Below, one piece after another: positions 21,417 to 26,925 of a DNA stretch of 26,925 nt (within the stretch, counting starts at the first letter, position 1; each line of letters opens with the position of its first letter). Both the position numbers and the translations under genes were made by a program. The notes beneath the pieces are model-generated. The model ran no database searches, had not been told where the DNA came from, and saw only the letters and a list, made by a program, of their open reading frames with translations. The stretch is from Acidimicrobiia bacterium. Its GTDB lineage: Bacteria > Actinomycetota > Acidimicrobiia > Spongiisociales > SHLN01. The DNA lies in the NCBI GenBank assembly GCA_030623545.1, contig JAUXLW010000001.1:1-26925 (forward strand), given 5' to 3'.

Positions 21417-23588
21417 CTAGGAGAAGCGACGCAGGCGCAGGCTGTTGGCAACCACCGACACGCTCGAAAACGCCATAGCCAGGGCGGCGATGCTGGGATC
21501 CAACCGGCCAGAAGCTGCCAGCGGGATGGCGGCCGCGTTATAGAAGAAGGCCCAGAACAGGTTCTGATTAATCGTGCGATGGGTTCGCCTCGCCAAACGA
21601 ATGGCCGTGACGACGAGCCCGGGTTGACCCGACATCAAAACGACATGGCCGGCTTCGATGGCGATATCTGTGCCAGAGCCGACGGCCATACCCAGGTCCG
21701 CTTGAGTCAAGGCCGGTGCATCGTTGACGCCGTCACCTACAAAGGCCACCACCTCACCACCCTCCTGAAGGCGACTGACGGCAGTCGCTTTGGCTTCCGG
21801 CTTGACCTGATACATCACGCGCCTGATGCCCACCTCCCGAGCAACCGACTCGGCGGTCACCGCGTTATCGCCTGTCACCATCACCAGGTCGACTCCCATG
21901 GCGCGCAACTCGGACATCACAATTGCGGCATTCGGTCGGGGAGCATCAACAAGCGCTATCGCCCCGCGAGCCTCTCCGCCCCAGACAGCGATGAACGATG
22001 TTCTCCCCTTCATCTCGATGTCGGCGACCCAGGCGCGGACCCGATCTGGTGTTTCCACTCCAAGAGAGTCCATCAGCTCGAGATTGCCCACGACCATGGC
22101 CTTGCCGTTGACCGCACCGCGGAGACCTCCACCCGGCAGATTCTCTACTTCGGTCGGCGCAGTCAGAGTGAGATCCATTTCTTCAGCAGCCAGAGTGACG
22201 GCTCTCGCTACCGGGTGGCCACTGGCCGACTCGAGGGACGCCACATCTCTCAAAAAGGAGTCGTGGTCCGCAGCCGTCTCGATGACATCGACGGTCATCC
22301 GTCCGGTGGTAATCGTTCCCGTTTTGTCGAACGCCACGGTGTCGATGTCTCGAGTTCGCTCGAACACCTCGGCCGACTGGAACATCACGCCAAGCTCAGC
22401 CCCCCGGCCCGATCCCACCATGATCGCGGTCGGCGTGGCCAGCCCGAGCGCACATGGACAGGCGATGATCAGCACCGCGACCGCGTTGCGCAGCGCCGTC
22501 TCCACCTCCCCGTTGATTGCCAGCCAGAACGCACCGGTGATGAAGGCAATGACGATCACCACGGGAACAAAAACGCTCGACACCTTGTCGGCGAGCCGCT
22601 GAACCGGTGCCTTGCTCGCCTGAGCGGCTTCCACGACGTGAGCTATCCGCGCGAGAGCGGTGTCGGCGCCTACGGCCCGGGCTTCCACCGCAATCCGACC
22701 CTCGTGATTCACGGTGGCCCCGTAGACAACATCGCCCGGTCCCCGATCAACCGGCGCCGCCTCTCCGGTCAGGAGGCTCTCATCCACGGAGCTTCGACCG
22801 GCATGGACAACACCGTCGGTCGGGATCTTCTCCCCCGGGTTCACCACCATGATGTCCCCGGGACGCACCGACTCGATCGGAATCATGGTCTCTACACCGT
22901 TGCGGACAACGCGGGCCTGCTTGGCGCCCAGTTCGAGCAACCGGCTTATGGCCTGGGAGGCGCTCCCCTTGGCCCTGGCCTCGAAAAACCTCCCCAACAA
23001 GATGAACGAGACAATCAGGGCCGCGGTCTCGAAAAACACCTTCTCTTCGGCGAATACTGCCCAAACCGAGTAGCCGTAGGCAGCCAGAGTGCCCATCGAC
23101 ACAAGCGTGTCCATTGAAGTGTCGAACAGCCGGGCCCGTTTCAGAGCGACCCTATGGAATTGCCAGCCGAAGACGAACACAACCGGCGTGGCCAGGGCCC
23201 ACATCGCCACTTTGGCCGCCGTACCCCCATTGCCGAACCAGGCCACCAGCAAGAGCGGGGCGGTGAAAACTGCGGCCAACGCCACGTTGCGCTGCTGGAA
23301 TCTCACAACCGCGTCGTACTTTTCCGTGGGCGTTTCCCTGGCTTCACCCTCAACTATTGGAGTTAGCCGATAACCGAGCTTCTCTATCGCTGATTCGAGA
23401 GCCGGCACATCCCCGGAAGAAGCAACTTGGACAACTGCACCCTGTCCCGCGTAGTTGACCACCGCCGACGTAACCCCATCCTGACGTTGCAACACCCGCT
23501 CGATACGAACCGCACAAGACGCGCAGGTCATCCCGTCGATATCGAATGCGACTTCAACGGCTTCATCTCGAGCGGGAGCCTCGATCAT
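21417..23588 (-). CDS. copA: Cu(I)-exporting P1B-type ATPase
   Basis: A 723-residue membrane pump. One N-terminal metal-binding domain has GMTCASC (Cys22, Cys25). The transport site is IIACPCALGLATPTA (Cys377, Cys379), with further Cu(I)-type residues in AFFYNAAAIPLA and MAFSSVSVVANSLRLRRF of the last two helices. The actuator TGE is at 274-276, the phosphorylation motif DKTGT begins at Asp421, the ATP-binding SGHP is at 456-459, and the hinge GDGVNDAPAL is intact. It removes cytosolic Cu(I). Its ATG overlaps the copZ stop by 4 bases, so the two are translated together. Confidence 0.95.
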   Translation of the reverse strand: MIEAPARDEAVEVAFDIDGMTCASCAVRIERVLQRQDGVTSAVVNYAGQGAVVQVASSGDVPALESAIEKLGYRLTPIVEGEARETPTEKYDAVVRFQQRNVALAAVFTAPLLLVAWFGNGGTAAKVAMWALATPVVFVFGWQFHRVALKRARLFDTSMDTLVSMGTLAAYGYSVWAVFAEEKVFFETAALIVSFILLGRFFEARAKGSASQAISRLLELGAKQARVVRNGVETMIPIESVRPGDIMVVNPGEKIPTDGVVHAGRSSVDESLLTGEAAPVDRGPGDVVYGATVNHEGRIAVEARAVGADTALARIAHVVEAAQASKAPVQRLADKVSSVFVPVVIVIAFITGAFWLAINGEVETALRNAVAVLIIACPCALGLATPTAIMVGSGRGAELGVMFQSAEVFERTRDIDTVAFDKTGTITTGRMTVDVIETAADHDSFLRDVASLESASGHPVARAVTLAAEEMDLTLTAPTEVENLPGGGLRGAVNGKAMVVGNLELMDSLGVETPDRVRAWVADIEMKGRTSFIAVWGGEARGAIALVDAPRPNAAIVMSELRAMGVDLVMVTGDNAVTAESVAREVGIRRVMYQVKPEAKATAVSRLQEGGEVVAFVGDGVNDAPALTQADLGMAVGSGTDIAIEAGHVVLMSGQPGLVVTAIRLARRTHRTINQNLFWAFFYNAAAIPLAASGRLDPSIAALAMAFSSVSVVANSLRLRRFS

Positions 23589-23794
23589 TCGGCTACTTCG
23601 TAGCCTTGTTCCTCGATGGCATCGACAATTGTCTCCAAATCCACCTCGGCGGGTTGAAAGCTCAGCGTCACCGTCTTCGAGGGAATGTCAACCTCTGACG
23701 AACTGACGCCCGCAAGGGCCTGCGTCGCCGACTCAATGGAGGTCTTGCAGTGGTCACACGAGATATCGGGAACCACCAGCTTCGTAGTGTTCAT
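23585..23794 (-). CDS. copZ: Copper chaperone (heavy-metal-associated domain)
   Basis: A 69-residue single-domain protein of the ferredoxin-like HMA fold. The Cu(I) site is ISCDHCKTSI (Cys13 and Cys16), and the C-terminus has the usual EEQGYEV. It should carry Cu(I) to CopA, whose gene follows with an ATGA overlap. TATGCT lies 6 bp before the ATG, so the operon mRNA is probably leaderless. No CsoR or CueR gene is nearby and no clear operator for either was found. Confidence 0.93.
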   Translation of the reverse strand: MNTTKLVVPDISCDHCKTSIESATQALAGVSSSEVDIPSKTVTLSFQPAEVDLETIVDAIEEQGYEVAE

Positions 23795-23800
23795 GAGAGA

Positions 23801-23806
23801 AGCATA
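23801..23806 (-). promoter_or_regulatory. Candidate -10 element TATGCT for the copZ-copA operon
   Basis: On the minus strand TATGCT ends 6 bases before the copZ ATG at 23794. Confidence 0.5.
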
Positions 23807-23836
23807 TCGCTAAACCGGGCAACGCCCCTCCGCCCG

Positions 23837-23842
23837 TAGACT
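23837..23842 (+). promoter_or_regulatory. Candidate -10 element TAGACT for the CBS-CGL operon
   Basis: TAGACT ends 6 bases before the ATG at 23849. With the copZ element 30 bp away, both promoters fit in the 54-bp divergent gap and their -35 regions must overlap. Confidence 0.5.
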
Positions 23843-23848
23843 CGGCAA

Positions 23849-24808
23849 ATGGACGTAAAGGAGAGCATTGTTGATGCCATCGGCGGTACTCCGTTAGTCC
23901 GTCTATCCAGATTGCATCCCGGTGGGAACCTGGTTGCCAAGGTGGAGTTCGTCAACCCCGGGGGCTCTATCAAAGACCGCATCGGGTTCACGATGATCGA
24001 GGCCGCCGAAAGGGATGGGCTCCTGGAACCCGGTGGAACCATCGTTGAGCCAACGAGCGGCAACACGGGCGTCGGGCTGGCGATGGCAGCTGCGGTCAAG
24101 GGTTATCGCCTCATCTGCGTCATGCCGGACAAGATGAGCCAGGAAAAAATCGACGGGCTCCGGGCTTACGGAGCAGAAGTCCATGTGGCCCCGACAGACG
24201 TGGCAGCCGAAGACCCCCGCTCCTATTACTCCGTCTCGGCCCGGCTGGTTGAAGAAACGCCCGGCGCTTTCAGCCCCAACCAGTACACCAATGAGGCGAA
24301 CCCGCAGAGCCACTACGACACCACCGGCCCCGAGCTATGGGACCAAACGGACGGGGCCATAGACGTACTGGTTGTCGGCGTGGGTACGGGAGGGACCGTG
24401 ACGGGAACGGGTAGGTATCTCAAAGAAATGAAACCAGAACTCACTGTGGTAGGCGTCGACCCCGTGGGCTCCATCTTCACGGCCGACTCAGATGAGGAGG
24501 TCCACCAGTACCTAACAGAAGGTGTGGGTGAAGATTTCTGGCCGGAGACCTTCGACCCCGCTGTGGTCGATAAGTTTGTGCAGGTTACCGATGCAGACGC
24601 TTTCAGCATGGTCCGGCAACTAGCTTCGACGGAGGGGGTCCTGGTTGGCCCCTCCGGAGGAATGGCGGTGGTGGCAGCCCGGCAGGTCGCCAGGGAGCGA
24701 CCGGAAGATCTGGTCGTGGTCATCATCCCCGACTCGGGTCGCAATTATGTCTCCAAAGTATTCAATGACGAATGGATGAGCGCCCACGGGCTTCTCGAGA
24801 AGAGCTGA
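23849..24808 (+). CDS. Cystathionine beta-synthase, catalytic core only
   Basis: A 319-residue fold-type II PLP enzyme joining serine and homocysteine to cystathionine. The Schiff-base Lys is in VNPGGSIKDRIG, the substrate loop is VEPTSGNTGVGLAMA, and the phosphate loop is GVGTGGTVTGTGRYLKEM. DPRSYYSVSARLVEE, QYTNEANPQSHYDTTGPELW and EGVGEDFWPE match mycobacterial Cbs rather than CysK or CysM, so a plain cysteine synthase is less likely. The C-terminal pair of regulatory CBS domains found in the mycobacterial enzyme is absent; the protein ends at the core with FNDEWMSAHGLLEKS. The stop overlaps the lyase start by one base (TGATG). No ribosome binding site is visible at its start. Confidence 0.88.
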   Translation: MDVKESIVDAIGGTPLVRLSRLHPGGNLVAKVEFVNPGGSIKDRIGFTMIEAAERDGLLEPGGTIVEPTSGNTGVGLAMAAAVKGYRLICVMPDKMSQEKIDGLRAYGAEVHVAPTDVAAEDPRSYYSVSARLVEETPGAFSPNQYTNEANPQSHYDTTGPELWDQTDGAIDVLVVGVGTGGTVTGTGRYLKEMKPELTVVGVDPVGSIFTADSDEEVHQYLTEGVGEDFWPETFDPAVVDKFVQVTDADAFSMVRQLASTEGVLVGPSGGMAVVAARQVARERPEDLVVVIIPDSGRNYVSKVFNDEWMSAHGLLEKS

Positions 24809-25947
24809 TGCCACGCAAATTTGAAACAATCGCCATTCACGCTGGCCAGGAGCCGGATCCGACCACGGGTGCCGTTGTGACCCCCATCTACGCCACCTCC
24901 ACTTATGTGCAGGAAGCCCCCGGCGTTTTCACACACGACTACTCCCGGACCGTCAATCCAACCCGGACCGCTCTGGAAACCGCCCTCTCCGCCCTCGAGG
25001 GAGCCGACGACGGCGGGGCAGTTGCCACATCATCTGGCATGGCTGCGGCGGCTCTAATCGGCTACTTGCTGAAACCCGGCGATCACATCGTGTTACCTAA
25101 CGACACTTACGGAGGCACTTTTCGATTCTTCGCCAGGGTCCTCGGTGAGCAGGGGATCGAGTTGACGGTGGTTGATCCCACCGAGTCGGCCGAAGTGGCC
25201 GCCGCCATGCGCGACACAACGCGGATCGTGTGGGTGGAAACGCCATCCAACCCGCTGCTACGGATAGTCGACATTGCCGCTGTTGCCGGCATCGCCCACT
25301 CCGGCAACAGCCTCCTGGTGGTCGACAACACCTTTGCAACCTCCTACTTGCAGCAGCCGCTTTCACTTGGCGCCGACCTTTCGCTCTATTCGACTACCAA
25401 GTACATCGGGGGTCATAGCGACATTGTCGGCGGCGCCATCGTCACCAACGACGCCGAGTTGTTTGCCCGCCTGCGCTTTCTCCAGAACTCGGCGGGCCCG
25501 GTGCCCGGGCCGTTCGACGCTTATCTCACGCTGCGGGGCCTGAAGACCCTGGCGGTGCGCATGGACCGCCACTGCGCCAACGCCCGCCAGATCGCCGAGT
25601 TTCTCACCGAGCATCCAGCAGTGGGCGAAGTGTTTTTCCCCGGCCTTCCCACCCACCCGCAGCACGATCTGGCCCGAAGCCAAATGACAGACTTTGGGGG
25701 GATGGTTTCGTTTCGTACCCGGGCGGGGCCCGACGTTGCCGAGAAGGTGTCGGCCGGGACCGAGTTGTTCTTCCTGGCAGAGAGCCTGGGCGGTGTGGAG
25801 TCATTACTCGAAATACCGGCCCTGATGACCCACATGTCGGTGGCGGGGACCGACCTCGAGGTACCGGACGACCTGATCCGATTGTCGGTTGGCATCGAAC
25901 ACATCGACGACTTGATCGCCGACCTCGACCAGGCCCTCAGCGGCTGA
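24808..25947 (+). CDS. Cystathionine gamma-lyase/gamma-synthase family enzyme
   Basis: A 379-residue fold-type I PLP enzyme. Landmarks are MPRKFETIAIHAGQEPDPTT at the start, PIYATSTYV, YSRTVNPTRTALE, SSGMAAAALIGYLL, and the PLP Lys in SLYSTTKYIGGHSDIVGG. The C-terminus has FLAESLGGVESLLEIPALMT and RLSVGIEHIDDLI. Sequence alone does not separate gamma-lyase from gamma-synthase, but coupling to a CBS-type gene favours cleavage of cystathionine to cysteine. The ATG at 24808 is chosen over one at 24772 because it begins the conserved N-terminus and sits in a TGATG stop/start overlap. Confidence 0.9.
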   Translation: MPRKFETIAIHAGQEPDPTTGAVVTPIYATSTYVQEAPGVFTHDYSRTVNPTRTALETALSALEGADDGGAVATSSGMAAAALIGYLLKPGDHIVLPNDTYGGTFRFFARVLGEQGIELTVVDPTESAEVAAAMRDTTRIVWVETPSNPLLRIVDIAAVAGIAHSGNSLLVVDNTFATSYLQQPLSLGADLSLYSTTKYIGGHSDIVGGAIVTNDAELFARLRFLQNSAGPVPGPFDAYLTLRGLKTLAVRMDRHCANARQIAEFLTEHPAVGEVFFPGLPTHPQHDLARSQMTDFGGMVSFRTRAGPDVAEKVSAGTELFFLAESLGGVESLLEIPALMTHMSVAGTDLEVPDDLIRLSVGIEHIDDLIADLDQALSG

Positions 25948-26022
25948 TCGAGCCCTCGCAGATTCCTACCTGCCCGGTCCAGACACTCACTCCGCGGGAG
26001 AGGTGATTGGATCAACGGCCTC

Positions 26023-26901
26023 TCACCCGGCAAAGAACTGGGGCAGCAGGACATCCTGTCCGAAGATCAGCAAGCCACCCACCGTCAAACTGATGGCAGC
26101 CGTAACCGCTCCCAGCACGGCATAAACCCGTTGCCTGCGACCGGCAGCCTCGAATCCGAACGCGCTGATCAGAGTGATGGCGGAGTTCGCCGCCAACAAG
26201 CCGACCAGGAAGAAAAGGAGGACCGCGATGCCGGCGGCCGTGCCACCGGCGTTGGCTGCGCCGAGGAAGATCAAGACCTGAGTGGGGGTTTCGGCGCCGA
26301 TGCCGTGGAGCACGCCAATTCCGATTGCGCTGGTGGCTGTGTAATCGGCGAACGGGTCTTCGTCCAGGCGGTGAGTATGACGGTGACGATGGGTCGGCAC
26401 ACGCATGCCGGACGCGGACTCCGGCGTTGGGCCGGCCCCGGCGTGGTGAAACGATGGCACCGTGGCGTGTTCGTGCTCGTGTTCAATCTGGCCTTCGCGA
26501 GCTGATCCAGCCCAGGCCCGAATACGAACATAACCGCGGCGAACAGCAGACAGGACGAGCATCCAGCGGCTGCGCATGCGGAACTGGCCTCTGTGGCGAA
26601 CGAGAGAATAAACGATATAGGCACCGAGCAGAACCAGGGTCCACCCGACGATTCGGCCCATGATGGCGTCCGCCCATTCGGGCAAGCTGCGCCCGAGCGC
26701 AATGGCGACGATCCCAAGCACCAGAACCATGCCGGCATGTCCCAGCGCATAGAGCGTGGCGAGATAGGCTCGCCGCCGGGGCCGCTCCTGACTTGCAGAG
26801 ATGTCGGCGATAGCCGCCAGGTGATCCCAATCGATCCCGTGACGAAGCCCCAGCGCCAGCGCGCTGATCAGGAGACCCAACCCGAAATCCTGCCCATCCA
26901 A
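26023..26901 (-). CDS. Nickel/cobalt transporter family permease with His-rich loop
   Basis: A 292-residue membrane protein. Helix 1-2 holds the NiCoT/NicO-type metal motif GLRHGIDWDHLAAIADI, in which HGIDWDH follows the H-x4-D-H pattern. Other helices are LATLYALGHAGMVLVLGIVA, VGWTLVLLGAYIVYSLV, IGIGVLHGIGAETPTQVLIF with a second conserved His, and LLFFLVGLLAANSAITLISA. A cytoplasmic loop near 140-180 is very rich in His (HEHEHATVPSFHH, HRHRHTHR) and may buffer metal. Ni or Co import is likely, though NicO relatives also export. The start is TTG at 26901 with GGAGG 9 bp upstream and an in-frame stop before that. Confidence 0.87.
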   Translation of the reverse strand: MDGQDFGLGLLISALALGLRHGIDWDHLAAIADISASQERPRRRAYLATLYALGHAGMVLVLGIVAIALGRSLPEWADAIMGRIVGWTLVLLGAYIVYSLVRHRGQFRMRSRWMLVLSAVRRGYVRIRAWAGSAREGQIEHEHEHATVPSFHHAGAGPTPESASGMRVPTHRHRHTHRLDEDPFADYTATSAIGIGVLHGIGAETPTQVLIFLGAANAGGTAAGIAVLLFFLVGLLAANSAITLISAFGFEAAGRRQRVYAVLGAVTAAISLTVGGLLIFGQDVLLPQFFAG

Positions 26902-26925
26902 TGTCTGCCGCCTCCGCTATTGCAA

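Noticed and set aside
21579..23117. 512-codon open frame on the plus strand opposite copA
   Set aside because: It is antisense to an intact copA with all catalytic motifs; the product is His/Arg/Gly-rich without domains, as expected for a GC-rich shadow frame.
23849..24808. Naming the gene cysK or cysM
   Set aside because: Motifs SYYSVS, SHYDTTGPE and EGVGEDFWP and the coupled gamma-lyase gene favour cystathionine beta-synthase.
1..26925. CRISPR array, prophage, transposase or integron
   Set aside because: No regularly spaced direct repeats, cas genes, transposase or integrase domains were seen on either strand; the only mobile element supported is the intein.

Overview
The window is chromosomal DNA from a GC-rich actinobacterium. 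The evidence is a 30-residue bS22-type ribosomal protein gene, a mycobacterial-style bifunctional dCTP deaminase/dUTPase, an LppM-like lipoprotein, a DevR/DosR-like response regulator with a matching kinase, a PAC2 protein, and an intein in the P-loop of DnaB. Lipoproteins with long Thr-rich tails and very short 5' leaders would suit the Acidimicrobiia side of the phylum, but that placement is an inference. I see no phage, plasmid, IS element or CRISPR array.

Layout. 1-2271: the 3' part of dnaB, split by a 473-residue intein with a LAGLIDADG endonuclease and an embedded LacI-type helix-turn-helix. 2352-3627: a tightly overlapping trio of iodotyrosine-deiodinase-like flavoprotein, tiny lipoprotein and VOC protein, meeting a second VOC gene head-on (3624-4028, minus). 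4029-4300: a 272-bp non-coding stretch rich in hairpins. 4301-6399: an EamA transporter, an SRPBCC protein, dcd and tRNA-Gly(CCC). 6610-8921: a small membrane protein, an LppM-like lipoprotein and threonine synthase. 8961-10007: a chimeric ABC-transporter ORF that looks like a deletion fusion. 10025-12718: an Fpg/Nei glycosylase, then a CDF metal transporter overlapping homoserine kinase. 12745-16319: a multidomain lipoprotein, a class-I glutamine amidotransferase, bS22 and a class-V aminotransferase. 16476-18836: a small membrane protein and a divergent DosR/DosS-like two-component pair. 18837-21399: a possible small ORF, a PPOX-type flavoprotein, an alpha/beta hydrolase and a PAC2 protein. 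21417-23794: copZ-copA for copper export, divergent from 23849-25947, a CBS plus cystathionine gamma-lyase pair for reverse transsulfuration. 26023-26901: a Ni/Co transporter.

How the genes work together. thrC and thrB carry out the last two steps of threonine synthesis but are 3 kb apart. CBS and CGL together turn homocysteine into cysteine. CopZ hands Cu(I) to CopA. The kinase and regulator probably sense oxygen, NO or redox state. At least ten gene starts have a TANNNT hexamer (mostly TAGNNT) 6-8 bp upstream of the start codon and usually no Shine-Dalgarno sequence, which points to widespread leaderless transcription.

The most notable items are the LacI-type HTH inside the DnaB intein, the permease/ATPase fusion lacking a Walker A motif, the bacterial iodotyrosine-deiodinase homologue in a three-gene operon, the DosRS-like pair with a palindrome centred about 44 bp upstream of the kinase start, the hairpin-rich region near 4.1-4.25 kb, and the shared leaderless-promoter motif.
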